A stretch of 64,000 bases of DNA. Source: Sphaerolaimus hirsutus (Eukaryota; Nematoda; Chromadorea; Monhysterida; Sphaerolaimidae). The position numbers were made by a program, and so were the translations under genes. This document shows, piece by piece, positions 21,806 to 34,695 of this stretch (the stretch's first letter is position 1; every line of letters begins with the position of its first letter). The notes under the pieces are model-generated. The model did no database searches. It was given only the letters and a program-made list of their open reading frames with translations, and was not told the origin of the DNA. The stretch is from the NCBI GenBank assembly GCA_964036195.1, contig OZ038460.1, forward strand, positions 18,045,504 to 18,109,503. Reading direction: 5' to 3'.

Positions 21806-23888
21806 TATCTCTGTCATAAACCGACAACAAATTTTGAACAAAAAAGTAAGATAAATATAAAATATAAAAATTATTTAAAATTCAACAAAATTTTAGATTC
21901 GCTCATCAGATCACGTATCGGGTATAATGGATTTCACAGTAAAGTTGGCCGACATTTCACCCTACAAAATCGGAGAGTTAGAATTCGCTCGTGAATAGAG
22001 CGAACAACGAAACTTGTGTCCCACGCGGACGCTAGAAATTGAAACAGAAAATCATATTAAAAGAAAAATGGACGTTTCGCCGCGTCCGTGCGTGCCACGC
22101 CCTAGTTATCTACATTTCCAACGTTGCTCGTAAAGAATTTGACCGTTCAAACTACCGTTTTACCGTTCAAACTACCGTTTTTGTTTTTATTTTATTTTTC
22201 ATTCGTTGGCTCCGTTCCAACAGAAGAGAACTTGGCAGCCGGCCAAAATTTCGAAATCCGCTATTAATATGAATAAAATAGGCTCACAATAGCTATATAA
22301 CCATGTGTATAATCAAAAATAGCGATTATGAAGGTGGAAATTAACAAGGAGATCCAAATTTTAACGATTTTTAGCTAACTTTCAGTTTTATTTATTTATT
22401 TTGTTTGTATGGGATACAGAACCCTACCAACGAGTTGGTTACGCCCTTCCCTAACAGCTCCCGAAAAGAAAAAGAAAAATCGGAGATACGTCTGAAGAAA
22501 ACTTGGCAGCCGGCCAAAAATTTCGAAATCGCCGAAAATTTAAAAAAATCGGTATATAACCATGTATAAAGATGAGAATAGCGATTATGCAGGTTGCAGT
22601 TTTCAATATGGAGCGATTTTGGGCAAGAAAAGGGGGAAAAATCGCTCATAATTTGCTACATGTAAATAAATTGTTGCAGAGCGATTTGGGGGGGGGGGGG
22701 TGAGGAGATAGTGGAGAAAAAATTTGCCTCTGGGTAGATAGATAGCTGAGAGGCATCCGGGGGCTGTCCCAGACCATGTACAAAACCCTGTAAAGTGTAA
22801 AATTCCTTGTAAAATGTCATGTGTCGGGTAAAAGACCCTCTAAAATGTCAAATGTCATGTAAAAGACACTGTAAAATGTCTATTGTAATGGAACACGTTA
22901 AAAATTGCCAAAACCACAAATGTTAATTTTTATTGTCCTAATTTCAAAAAATACTGTGCACGAATATGATGGTTGATGAAATAAAAGTGCAAAAAAATTG
23001 TGGCACCTTAGGCCATGTTTGAACACAGGACCTGTGAACTCCCAGCAGAAACACATACACATCGACCACAGGACAAGTGCTCATTCTGTCTTAGGAACCA
23101 TCATATTCAAACACTGTATTTTTTAAATTTGGACAATAAAAATCAATGTTTGTGGCCACGCTTTTTGCAATTTTCAATGTTTTTCATTACATCTGACATC
23201 CTCAGATGTTTATTTTTATCTAAATTTAAAGTTACAACCATAAATTATCCTGAACGTTTGCCCACCCTGCACCTCTTGGGCTACAGGGCAGAATATCCGT
23301 TTTCGTTTTCATTCTGCCTGGCAGACGTGCAATTGCCCTCACAATTTAATCTCGTTAGCCATTTTTTGGGCAAATCTGGCACGGGTGAGGGCACGTCTGA
23401 CAGGCGCTTGGTCGTGTCAGGCGCCGGGCAGGCGTGACGTGAATTTCATATTCAATTCTCACATTTTGTCGGGCACGTGACCGACAAAATAAAAATAAAA
23501 ATAATATTCCGCCCTCCAGCAAAATAATGATGGGCAGGAAGAAAACTAGGTTGATAAAAATCCCAATTTAGAAAAAAAAACTATGAATATTTATTAAATA
23601 GATACGCACACTTCACAATGTATCCACTGTGGATTTCGGGCCTCTTTCCTCGAATCTCAACACATTCTCAGCACACAGTGCCCCACCCCAAATACAGGTT
23701 GGCCCAAATGCATGTCAACAGTTCTTTTGCTTGCGTTGACATGTTTCACTCTTTCTGAAATGGCCAGCGAACGATTTTTAAAAGGATTTTTAGGGCATTT
23801 TTTGGACATTCGAACGGAGTCGGGACGAATTCGTACACTTTTCGCTTATTTGCGTGTCATAACATTTCCACGCAGCAAGTTTCAAAAT
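21806..23888. other. Region with no recognised gene
   Basis: Several ORFs of 60-140 codons have no conserved partner, signal or domain that I recognise. At 22490-22560 a stretch (CTTGGCAGCCGGCCAAAA) repeats part of 22230-22260. A G run is at 22688-22699. A half introner lies at 22759-22895 and a GCAGGGCA-type array at 23260-23480. Confidence 0.35.
22759..22895 (-). mobile_element. Truncated introner-family element
   Basis: One end, GGGGGCTGTCCCAGACCATG, is followed by GTAAAGTGTAAAATTCC and GTAAAATGTCAAATGTCATG units typical of the introner arrays. The opposite inverted end is not found, so it appears cut off near 22895. Strand is given by analogy with the minus-oriented copies at 30806 and 61116. 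Confidence 0.45.
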
Positions 23889-24143
23889 GATTGGGACACT
23901 TTCAATTCCGCCCTTGACTTTCAATTCCACCCATTAGAGAAGGTTGTTGTGAGAAACACATCTCACTTATCTTGCCAAATATATTTGTGAAAAAATTTTT
24001 ATAGGTAGATCTAGGCTTTGTCTTCAAAAATGAATAGATAAATTTTTTAGTAATATCAACTTGTTTAAAAGATATTGAAGTTCACCGTGTGACATATTTG
24101 TGTAAACCGAAACTGAATTCCACCCTCTAGAAAGTGTCCCAAT
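23889..24143. mobile_element. Array-type MITE with AATTCCGCCC units
   Basis: Inverted ends ATTGGGACACTTTC / GAAAGTGTCCCAAT enclose AATTCCGCCC-type repeats. A neighbouring block (24165-24500) has ends GCACACTCAAA / TTTGAGTGTGC and two direct repeats of CGCTTTCCGCCTTTTCCGAA. Target duplications are not clear. Confidence 0.45.
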
Positions 24144-24618
24144 GTTTTCTTGCCTAGATGGCACACTGCACACTCAAAAGAGTGTGGACGTTGTTCAAAC
24201 GCTTTGCGCTTTCCGCCTTTTCCGAATTAATTCGGCCCATGCACAATTCCACCATGAGTAAAAAAAGTGCGGACATTGTTCAAACACATTGCGCTTTCCG
24301 CCTTTTCCGAATTAATTCCGCCCGTGCACAATTCGAGGCAATTCCGCCATCGAAAAAGTGTTTGAACGTTTCATGTGCGGAATTGAAATCGAGGGCGGTT
24401 CAGACGTTTTTGAATTCCACCCCTGATTTTAATTCCGCCCTTTTGAATTCCGCCCTTGAAAAAGTGTTCGAACTGCAACTGAAAATTTGAGTGTGCCGTG
24501 CAACATTGTATTTCAGATACACCATAGCGTTACATAACATTCAAATTTGACATTCGAATCTTGTTCTTATCATGAACCACTAGTTTGCGCTATTCTAAAA
24601 TCTAAAATGTCCTGTCGG

Positions 24619-25789
24619 CAATGATGGAAAAAACACAGAAATTGAACACAGAAACTCGTTGAGTTTCTGTGTTTTTGTTTTACACAGAAACACGTAAACT
24701 CACAAATTTTGAAAAACTCAAAACTCAAATGAGTTTTTTTTTGGAGAACACAGAAACACAGAAACACGGAAACACAGAAAAGTTTTTTGAGTTTTTGTGT
24801 TTTTTTTAGCAAAGCGGTTGAATGCACATTTATTCAGTTAAACTAAACAAGATAAGATAAGCATCTATAGTATGTAAATATTTATGTACATAATGTATTC
24901 ATATTTTATAATGGTACAAAAAAGAAATTCAAGATGGCATGCACATCTCATGGTGGATTTGACAATTTAAGTTTTGACATTTAAGTATACAATATTACCT
25001 TGAATTAACCCCCCCCCCCTTGAATTAACTCCCCTCAAAATGGACTGGTGAAATAATAAGCCCTGCCCCCCTCGAAATACCCCCCTCTGGGATAATGTAC
25101 ATCATGTATCTGATGTACATGATGTATTTATTACTGCTAATTTGCATCGCAGCTACACATAGACTGTACTAGGAAGTGTAGCTATCTACATGTTTATTTC
25201 AAATATATCCTGTTTGTACACATTTATAACCTGTTTTGGGTACGTAAATGCCTACTATTTTCTATGATCCTTACAAAACTTTCTGATGAAATAACAATGC
25301 CATGGGGGTATTTCGAGGTAATATGGTAGTTGTAGTTCAAATCAATTCCGTAGTCTTCCATACAGTGCACATCCATTGAAGAATTTTGGAGTACTGCGTA
25401 AATTGTCATTTCTGGGCATTTTGTTGCTGGTGTTGTGATGTTGATGTCCTCATTGTGGACATTTTTATGGACTTTTTGACACTTGTTTGAATACACAAAT
25501 GTTATGTGGGGATAAAACATGTGCAAAACCAATATTTTATAAGAAAACCACTGTTTCCAGATCAAAATGCTGTAAATCAAAATTTTTGGGGGGAAAACTC
25601 AAATTTTTTGGAAAAAACTTGAGTTTTTTTAGAAAAAACTCAAAAAACTTGAGTTTTTACAAAAAACACAGAAATAAAAACAGAGTTACTCAAGTTTTTT
25701 TCAAGAAAAAAACTCAAAACACAGGTATTCATTTTTGAAAAACTCAAAACACAGAAAGTGTTTTTTTTTGGAGAACTAACCCATCGTTG
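24619..25789. mobile_element. hAT-like element with ACACAGAAAC arrays
   Basis: Ends CAATGATGG / CCATCGTTG are flanked by CCTGTCGG (24611-24618) and CCCGTCGG (25790-25797), 7 of 8 identical. Both ends are filled with ACACAGAAACACAG and AAAAACTCAAA units. A decayed CCGTATTACC MITE (about 24989-25326) is nested inside. Confidence 0.7.
24989..25326. mobile_element. Decayed TA MITE of the CCGTATTACC family
   Basis: The left end ATATTACCTTGAATTAACCCC has lost its first bases; the right end GGGGGTATTTCGAGGTAATATGG is followed by TA. The core TACATCATGTATCTGATGTACATGATGTA matches the cores at about 16930 and 37980. Confidence 0.6.
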
Positions 25790-25890
25790 CCCGTCGGAAT
25801 AAAAAAACAATGTTTTTAATTCTTCTCAATACATTGCATCATTTCCACGTTTGGTTGATTCAATGTATTGTTTATCACATGACTTGACTC

Positions 25891-26818
25891 TAGTGATGGA
25901 AAAGCGCCAGAAAAAAGGGCGCCAGGCGCCAATGGCGCCATGGCGCCATTCGGAAACTGGGCGCCAAGCGCCAAGGGCGCCACAGAAAAAGGGCGCCAAG
26001 CGCCAAGGGCGCCATGGCGCCATTCGGAAAGTGGGCGCCAGGCGCCAAGGGCGCCACGGAAAGAGGGCGCCAAGCGCCAAGGGCGCCATGGCGCCAATTG
26101 AAAAGAAGGGCGCCAGGCGCCAATGGCGCCAGAATAAAAATTCGAGTAGAATACCCTGCGTGTGCTAAAAATGCTTCTCCAGCACTGTAGTGCACACATT
26201 CACTTCTTTATTCATGTTCTCCAGGATGTAATCAGCAAAAATGAGACTAGCAACAAACTTTTGTGCAAAAACCGTACTCACACGTGATATTCAATTCAAA
26301 AACTTTGAAAAATCTCAATCGACAAAACAATGAATGCACATCAAATAGATTTCCAATATATGTTTTCTTGAAGCGGACGACAACGGAATTCCAATCATTT
26401 CAATCCGTTGATTTACGAGTTTGCAAGTTCACCGGTCTATCATGCTTAGCTTCTGATCCGTTACACGTATCTGATAAAAATTGGATGAAACGTATACATC
26501 CACTCACACCACTTTGTCTATTTTCCAGTGAGTTTTGATCATTCACAGACCCGTTTTTTCTTTTTTATTCATTCACGCAGCACTCACCTTGAAACCATGC
26601 TGGCGATTTTGGCGCCGTTTTAGGGCAGGGCGCCAGGCGCCAAGGGCGCCACGGAGAAAGGGCGCCAAGCGCCAAGGGCGCCATGGCGCCTTTCAGAAAG
26701 TGGGCGCCAGGCGCCAAGGGCGCCACAGAAAAAGGGCGCCAAGCGCCAATGGCGCCATGGCGCGGCGCCCTTTGGCGCCCTCAAATGGCGCCAGCGCCAT
26801 GGCGCCATTCCATCACTA
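25891..26818. mobile_element. hAT-like GGCGCC-array element
   Basis: Ends TAGTGATGGAAAAGCGCC / GGCGCCATTCCATCACTA are flanked by a perfect 8-bp duplication CTTGACTC (25883-25890, 26819-26826). About 230 bases at each end are dense GGCGCCAAGCGCCAAGGGCG units, including the palindrome GGCGCCATGGCGCC; the middle is AT-rich and unique. The Ala/Trp/Arg-rich ORFs over the arrays are artefacts. Confidence 0.85.
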
Positions 26819-27476
26819 CTTGACTCATCAAATTACAGTAGCCATTGTCTTTAAAGTGCCCCATGTTCAATCCGATCAGACATAAATTTTAAAAAAATCA
26901 ATACAATATGGTGTTTCAGTGGTTGCATCTTTCATTTAAGGTAATTTTCAACCAGTGTTAATTTATCCTTCTGTTTTATTGCCTATTTGTCTCCATGTGC
27001 ATTTTTCTTTTTTACTTTTTCTTTTTTCTTTTTAATATTTTCTCCCAAAAAATCCCACTTATGCCCTACACCTGACACGCATCTCCCGACAATTGAATTG
27101 CGTTTTGTCGTGTCGGGAGACTGACGTGTAGGGTAGGGCATCCGTATACAATTTGTAGGCCGGCTGCCTGATTTCGGGCGCATTACTTTCGGGTAGGGCA
27201 CATTACTCGAGAATTAAATCTGGGCCCTAGGGTTTTATTCGAGGATTTAGGGTATGTAATAAAATTGTGAACAAGTAAACACATGCTTTGCCTTCCATTT
27301 ATGTGCAGTGTTTTCACAGTGATGAATTTTTGACTTTTAGAGCAAAACACAAGGAAGTTTCTGTTACGCAAATCAGTGGCTTTCACCTTTTTTCATTAAA
27401 CCTGTTTTAGATATACTCGGCAAGCCGCATGCTATGCATTTCTGAAGGAAACGCTACCATGACATCATTGATAATA
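26819..27476. other. Region with no recognised gene
   Basis: It contains a CGTGTCGGGAGACTGACGTG / CACCTGACACGCATCTCCCG inverted block (27060-27230) related to the GCCAGGC arrays, a half MITE end at 27230-27253, and then the start of the segmental duplication (27250 onward matches 8145 onward). Confidence 0.4.
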
Positions 27477-28426
27477 AACACCTTCCCGATCAAGTCCGGC
27501 CCCCCATTTTTTATTTTACTTCTGACGTCCTATCTCCTGTTCTAGGACGCGCCAGAAGCTGGAACTTGGGGTAGATATTGGCCCTCTAGTTTGCATGAAT
27601 TGAAGGGGTCGCGGCGACCCCCTACAGGGTGGGTCGCCGAGTGCAAAAAAAATTTGCAGCTTTTTTAGTGTCCCACACAGGTCCGGCCCCCACTGATTTC
27701 TTTCACTGCGGGTGCCGTACCTCCACCTGTGGGAGGGGTATAAATCTAAAATTTTGGGGACGCGTCGCCAACACCCCTCCCCTACTATACACTGGCCAGG
27801 CGGTCTTTGGCAACTCACCACAGTGTGGGGTGCAAAGTTAAAAATTTATTAAAATGTTACTGTCCCACACAAGTACAGCATCCAATTGAATTTCAAAAAA
27901 TGGACACTTTTGTGTTGTTTTAACACTAATACGTATATGGCGACCCCCTCTATAGTGAGTCGCCGCTGCCCCATTTATTCATGCGGGGTAGTGGGGGGTT
28001 GTGCCTATATACCACCCAAGTTTTAGTTGAGGGTTGAGGGGATATACCACACAAGATTTTTTTGTCACCCACTTGGGGGAGGGGTTCATGTGGTGGGCAG
28101 TTTTAGTTCAGATAAGATATTTTTTAGAGGATATTTCATGCTTATTTCACATTGTCAACCACATTAGTGGAGATACGGAACCCGCAGTGTAAGAAATCAA
28201 CCGGGGGCCGGACCTGTGCGGGACAGTGAAAACGCTGCAAATTTTTTTCACGTATATGGCGACCCCCTCTATAGTGAGTCGCCGCTGCCCCATTTATTCA
28301 TGCGTGGTAGTGGGGGGTTGCGCCTATATACCACCCAAGTTTTAGTTTTCCACCCCTCCCGCAACCCCAGATATGGCCTGCGAAGTGAAAAAAAATAGGC
28401 GGCCGGACTTGATCGGGAAGGTGTTT
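27477..28426. mobile_element. Element with CACCTTCCCGATCAAGTCCGGCC inverted ends
   Basis: Left end AAACACCTTCCCGATCAAGT and right end ACTTGATCGGGAAGGTGTTT are inverted copies; the homologous places at about 8360 and 33085 lack it. The interior has modules such as TGTCCCACACAGGTCCGG and TATAGTGAGTCGCCGCTGCC used more than once. A truncated relative at 51364-51915 has the central module in the opposite orientation. Confidence 0.65.
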
Positions 28427-29607
28427 AAAATCATAAACTTTGCAACAAAAAAGAAACATTTCGTGAAAATCTTTTCTTTGAATTTTTTCTCGGTATTTGT
28501 CATTCTTTGTGAAAGTGTCATCACTTGTTTTCAGTAGTCGAGTACCTATACCGTATTTTTTGAGTAAATAAATACATTTTAACAACTCTGGTCAAATCGA
28601 CTAGTAACATTGAAACATTGAAATGTCTACTGACAATTGTGCAAGATGAAGATACCGATCGTCTCCAGTCACTTTACACCCTGCACGCGTGTTTCCCGCT
28701 GGAAGCGTGCCAACTAGTTTTTACGCATGCGATTTTCATATAAAAAGTTGAAAAAAGGAATCTCTGTTATAGCGCTATACACTAACATATTCACAACAAT
28801 GTTTTCATCTTTCATACAAAAATCGCATGCTTCGTCATCATTGGCACGCTTCCAACGTGAGACAAAAATGAGTGCGAGGGCAGAGTGTCATGTCCGTATA
28901 GTATACACAAAGGCCAAATGGCTGTCACATCATCGAAATAAACGGTTTGTCTTCGGCGACATTCGTGTGCTAATATGATTCTAATGTAACCATTGGTGAC
29001 GAAGAAGTGCTGCCTCCCGCATTTGACACGGTTTACTCGGTGAAGCTGACATGGTATATAAATAGTTTACTTGCACCACACTAGTGATGGAATGGCGCCA
29101 TGGCGCTGGCGTTATTTGAGGATGCCACGGGCACGCTTTTGCTGTGGTGCCTGCCTGGTATAGGTATATGCAGTTTTAAAAGGGTGCCACAATGGTGCCA
29201 CACATGCTTGTTGACATCAGCTTTTGGGTATCGATTGTGTCAACTGAGAATTTTCTGAGTTGACCCCGGAACATTTCATATGCAAACGTATGCAACTGTA
29301 TTGTGTCAACTGAAAAATTTGGGCAGTACAGATCTTTGTGTAACTGGTAGTCAACTAAAGCATGCACTAAAAAGTATTTGTTTTGTGATTAGTTGACATT
29401 TCTCAATGATTACTTTTGCCAATTGCGTCATTTTATTAGGCAAAAATTAACTTCAGTTGCTGTCTACAGATGACAAATTTCTATTGTCAAAAAGTAAACT
29501 AGTGGAGAAAAAAAACAAAAGTTTTTTTGCAAAAACACTTTCGGGGAGCGTTTTGGAAAAATTAATTGCATCATAAATAGATTTTGACTGAAAATATGGC
29601 TCCCAGC

Positions 29608-30249
29608 CAGGGTTGGCAAAATCTCAGAAATAAATAAAAATAAAATGGAAAATTGAAGAATAAGATAAAATAAAATAAAATGGAAAATTAATAAAATAAA
29701 AATACAATTTTACTAAAATTCAAGTTTTTGTACAATTTTAGTAAAATTTTACAAAAACTCAAGTGCATGTAGAATAGTATAAAAGTTTTCTATCATATTG
29801 CTTAAGTTTCTAGGTGCCAATTTGCAGAACTAGTCCCTTGTTGTTGCTTTCATTGTTGTGATTTAAAAATATTTTTTCTCAAAATTGCAATTTTTCACAT
29901 TTTTTAAATACATTTTCACCTTAAAAAGCACTAATTCATTATATTTTTCCTTGAAACCCATGAACAATTTTTTAGATAACTTCTCCTCCTTCAATATACC
30001 TATGTCGCAACCTATGTCACAAGTCATTCAAAACATTCAAACAATTTTTTTTTCATCTGCGTGCTTCAAGCATGCATTGTTTTATGGCCTTGCATGCAAG
30101 ATTCTGATTTTTTGTAAAAATTTTGTAAAATGGTTTCATTTTATTTTATTAATGAAATTTCAGAATAAAATAAAACATGAATAAAATACAATTTTAATAA
30201 AAAATAAAATACAATTTTAGTAAAAAGAATTTTACTAAAACCAACCCTG
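29608..30249. mobile_element. hAT-like element with AATAAAATAA arrays
   Basis: Ends CAGGGTTGGCAAAA / ACCAACCCTG are flanked by a perfect 8-bp duplication CTCCCAGC (29600-29607, 30250-30257). It sits inside the GGCGCC-array copy; the uninterrupted site (ATATGGCACCCAGCCCC) is seen at about 8921-8937. A fragment of the same family lies at 9290-9420, and similar arrays fill 52190-53000. Confidence 0.82.
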
Positions 30250-30805
30250 CTCCCAGCACCATTTTTCTTAGATGTTAGTGGCGCTTGCAAACGGCACCAT
30301 TGGTGCCTGGCGCCAATTTTTCTGGCGCTTTTTCTGACCAGATAACTGCCATTTGCGGTTAAATTAAGGATTACCTAGTGTCCAGAAAATATTCAATCAA
30401 TTTTCTTTGTTTTCAGCCCCCAGGTAAAACTAAAACAAAATTAATTATAATAAATACACAAAAGGTAAACAGCCATATCATGAAAGTTAACGATTTATTC
30501 CTGGGTCAGTAGGAAACCAATGTAACCATTGGTGACAACAACAGAATAGCTCCCACATTTGACACATGGCTTTTTGAATGAAGCTGACCACGGTTGGCAA
30601 AAACAAAGGAATAAAAAAATAAATAAATAAATGGAAAATTTCAAAATAAAAATTGTTGACAATTTCGAATTTTTGTAAACATTTTGTAAAATTGTATACC
30701 AATTCATATTTTTTATTTATATTCATTTATACATATTTTACTTTGTAAATTTTTTTTATCTTGTTGCTTGAGTTTCTACCTGTTTATTTGCGTAATTGGT
30801 GCCTG

Positions 30806-30997
30806 GGGGCAGTCCCAAGCCCTGTAAAGTGTAAAGTAAAGTGTCAAATGTAAAGTCAAATGCAAAGTCAAGTGTCAATCAAAACAAAAAAGAAAAGATT
30901 TTATTGCTGAACTTTGCATGAAAATTGACAGTTTACTTTGCATTTGACTTTACATTTGACACTTTACTTTACACTTTACAGGGCTTGGGATTGGCAC
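30806..30997 (-). mobile_element. Introner-family element in non-coding DNA, filled site
   Basis: On the minus strand it reads GTGCCAATCCCAAGCC … GGGCTTGGGACTGCCCC followed by CAG. The plus-strand flanks are CTG at 30803-30805 and 30998-31000. The homologous sequence at 9461-9480 (GTGTAATTGGTGTCTGGTTG) has no insertion and only one CTG, giving a direct filled/empty pair and a 3-bp duplication. It keeps GT and AG at the intron positions although no exon is evident here. Confidence 0.85.
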
Positions 30998-31331
30998 CTG
31001 GTTGTTGCTTTCATTATTCTGATTGATATCTTATATTTTTATCTGTTTGTACATTTTTCTAGTGAGATGCAGTGAGATAAATTTGAATGCAGCATGGAAA
31101 ATAATAATGATAAAACATGCAACAAAAATTTCACGGCAAATTATCAAGGAATTTTTCATAAGCACACAGCATCACTTCAATCTCAAGGCACTCAGTGCCC
31201 ATTGCATTTCTATTTGTGCTCAATTGGCCCTACACTCTACACACACTAGTTTTGACTGTGACTTGGGTGAAAACTGAAATGGCCACATGGCGACATTCAG
31301 CCTAGTCTTATTGTATGCTATAAGTGTTTTA

Positions 31332-31592
31332 CCGTATTTCCTCGAAATACCCCCCTCGAAATACCCCCCCTCAAAATGGGGACTATGAATTTGTGGTTCT
31401 TGAAATGCATAACAGACGTTCAAAACACTTACTGTGTTACGTTAGAACATCGTTTATACCATCTACATCCTTATATAAGGCTGTAAAAACTTATAAATGG
31501 TGGTTATTGTTGCATTTTTCACGTTTTTCACTCAAAATTTTCACTCTGAAAAAATAAACCCCCGGGGGGGGGGGTAATTCAAGGAAATACGG
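31332..31592. mobile_element. TA-flanked CCGTATTTCCTCG MITE
   Basis: Ends CCGTATTTCCTCGAAATACCCCC / GGTAATTCAAGGAAATACGG are flanked by TA (31330-31331, 31593-31594). It is the simple form of the element at 20074. Confidence 0.8.
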
Positions 31593-31714
31593 TAGTTATC
31601 AACTTTTCAAATTAAAAGTTTCATTAATTAAATTTACATTAAATTAAATCATTCCACCGAGATGATTAATTTGCATTTGACAAAATTTAGTTCTCACCGA
31701 GGTCACGGTGAAAA

Positions 31715-32308
31715 CCAGAGTTGTTAAAAGGTATGTACGTTTACTCGAAAAATACGCGTACGCGAGTACGCGGTAAATACATTTACATATACTTTTCAAA
31801 AAATACCGTACGCACTTGTACGCGTACACTTTCAAAGCGTACGCGTACGGAAAATGTATTTATGAAAATTCAATGTGAGTCATATTTATAAAGTAACTAC
31901 ACTGCTATGTATTTACAGAAGTGGTTCCATTGAATATTTTAGATATGCGAGGGTAGTGCCTTTAAAAATTTCAAAATTCGCAACCAAATCGAAATGGTTG
32001 TGGAGACAATGGATGTGGTAAACGAGTCGGGAGAATGATGATATTCATCTCCTAGAAAAAAGATACCTTGAAAACTATATAATCTGTCATTTGCTTATAG
32101 AAAAACATATGTTGTGCTGTACACGTATGAAAAAGTGCTCACTTATACACATTCTATGAAGAAAAGTAGTCGTTTCTACACTCATAAAAAGTACCCACAT
32201 TTACGTGTATGTACGAGTAAAAAAAAGTATTTTACGTTTTCTAATACTTTGTGGTGAGTAAAAAAAATACTTTACTTTTAAAAAAGTTCAGTAATTCTAA
32301 CAACTCTG
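31715..32308. mobile_element. hAT-like element with CGCGTACG and TTTACG arrays
   Basis: Ends CAGAGTTGTTAAAA / TTCTAACAACTCTG are inverted. The flanks GTGAAAAC and ATGCGTAT do not match, and array sequence continues to about 32430, so a second partial copy may be fused at the right side. Confidence 0.6.
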
Positions 32309-32438
32309 ATGCGTATGTGTAGAGTATTTTATTTTTACTCACCCCCTAGTACAGAAAGTGTTAAGTAATTTTTTGCACTTTTACTCGTGAGTAAATGAGA
32401 GTAAATTACTTTTTTTCCCAGAAAGCGTAAATGAGATA

Positions 32439-32827
32439 CCGTATTACCTCAAAATACCCCCATGGGAGTTTATTATTTCGCCAGCAAATTTTGAGGGGGG
32501 GGGGGTTAATTCGAGGGGGGTATATTATTTTGCCAGAAATTTTACTAAATTCCCCGTACTCAGACGTAGAAAAATACAACATTGTCAGAGGCGTATGAGT
32601 GTTTATAGGCATATACTACTGTATATATTTACACATAAACCCTTCCCTAACATCACTCAGACATCGGTTTTAGCGTGTGTTTTGCATAATACAGTTCACA
32701 CACTGTTATTTGTTGTGTACATGCTGTTTTCACTGTATTTGGGGGGGGGCATTTCGAGGGGGGTTATTTTTTCCCCAGCCATTTTGAGGGGGATTAATTC
32801 AAGGAGGGATAATTCGAGGTAATACGG
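32439..32827. mobile_element. CCGTATTACCTC MITE
   Basis: Ends CCGTATTACCTCAAAATACCCC / GGATAATTCGAGGTAATACGG are inverted. TA is present at the left (32437-32438); the right flank is AA. Confidence 0.7.
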
Positions 32828-34068
32828 AAATTTTAGCCCAGGAAAGCTTAAGAGCGAGTAAAAATAGCTTTTCTTTCTGAAAAATGTATAAGGGCAGCAT
32901 AATGAATAGACAGCTAAAATCTGTTTTTATTTCTATTAATGAGTATTCTTAATGAAAGCAGGGGTCTCGAATGAAAAAAATACTCTTATTGTACTTGAGT
33001 ACACTCAAAAAGTAAGCGTACACGCATTTCATTTTACATGCATTTCTGAATGAAACATTCCATCATGACGTCATCTGTGATAAAATCATCATCTTTGCAA
33101 CAAAAACAAAAAAAATCCGTGATAATAATATTTTTTCAGTATTTGTCATTCTTTGTGAAGGTGTCATCACTATTATTATACTCAGTAGTCGAGTATACGT
33201 ATTCGAGTAAACATAAATACATTTTTACAACACGATTAGGTAACATTGAAACGTGTACTGACAATTGTTCAAGATCAAAATACAGGGTAAAGGCCAAATG
33301 GCTGTCACATCGTGAACATAAACTGTTTGTCTTCTGCGAGGTTCGTGAGCCAATTTTTCGATGCGAATGAAACCATTGGTGACGGCCTGCCGCGCTTGAC
33401 ACGCTTTTCTCGGTGAAGCTGACAGGGCAAATAAATAGTTTACCTGCAGCAGACCAATGATGGCGCTGGCATTGTTTGAGGATGCCGAAGGCGCCACGCC
33501 ATGGCGCTATTGGCGCTTGGCGCCATTTTTCTGTGGTGCCTGCCTGGCGTGCAGTCCTAAAAAGGCGCCACAATGGCCCAACATGGTTTCATGGAGAGAT
33601 TTGCAAAAAAATTTACTGCATCAAAAATCGTTTTTGACTGATAATATGACACACAGCACCATATTCCTGCTTGATAGAGGCGCTTGCAAATGACGCCATT
33701 TATGCATGGCGCCAATTTTTCTGGCGCTTTTCCATCACTTGACCAAACGACTGCCATTTACATTTGATTAAGGATGATTACCTAGTGTCCAGAAAAAATT
33801 TAATCAATTTTCTCTGTTTTCAGCCCCAGGTAAAAAACTAAATTGATCAAATTAAGCACACATACCGTATTTCCTCGAAATACCTCAGGGGGTTTATTTT
33901 TTCAGAGTGGAAATTTGGAGGGGGTATTTCGAGGGGGGGGGGGCTTATTGGAGGCGGGGGGGGGGGGTTTATTGTTTCGTCAGAAATTTTCACGAAATTC
34001 ATAGTAAAGAGTACGCTTTTATATACACGTAATCACAAAACAGGTAATCAACGTGTTTAAGTAGGGTA

Positions 34069-34507
34069 CCGTATTTCATCGAAATACCCCCCCCCTCCTT
34101 TGACCCCCCCCCCCCCCTCTCGAGACCACTATGAAACAATCACCCCCCCCCCCTTGAAATACCCCCCCCAGATTGAGTGTAAAGAGAACGTACATGACAA
34201 ATACTGCAGTTTGTGTTCTGCGTAGTGCAAAACACACGTTAAAACAATGTCGGTGTCACGTTAGAACAGTGTACATACCATCTAGATACTAATATTAGTC
34301 TACAGAACCTTATAAATGGCGGTTTTTGTTGCATTTTTCGACGTCTGCGTACGTTTTAGACGACAATTTCGTACTTGGTTTTCAAAAAATTTCTTGTGAA
34401 ATAACAACCCCCCCCTTTTAAAATACCCCCCCCTCGTTTAACCCCCCCCCCCTCTCGGGACCACTATGAAACAATCACCCCCCGGGGGGTATTTTGAGGA
34501 AATACGG
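34069..34507. mobile_element. TA-flanked CCGTATTTCATCG MITE, nested
   Basis: Ends CCGTATTTCATCGAAATACCCC / GGTATTTTGAGGAAATACGG are flanked by TA (34067-34068, 34508-34509). Long C runs occur at both ends. Confidence 0.75.
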
Positions 34508-34695
34508 TATATTTGGACATATCAACGTCTATCACTACACAAACTAGTACATGTGTAGCTGCGATGCAAACTGCAACCAATACCATAAATGCTCTATTAG
34601 GACTCCAATAAAGCGACCTCTCCAATAGTACGACCCTCTTTGGCAGGTTGTGTTAGTATAAAGCGACCCTCTCCAATAAGATGACCCCCTCCAAT

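Noticed and set aside
25816..26199. Ala/Trp/Pro/Arg-rich ORFs on both strands
   Set aside because: They follow directly from GGCGCCAAGCGCC arrays of a hAT-like element; many frames are open because the array lacks stop codons.
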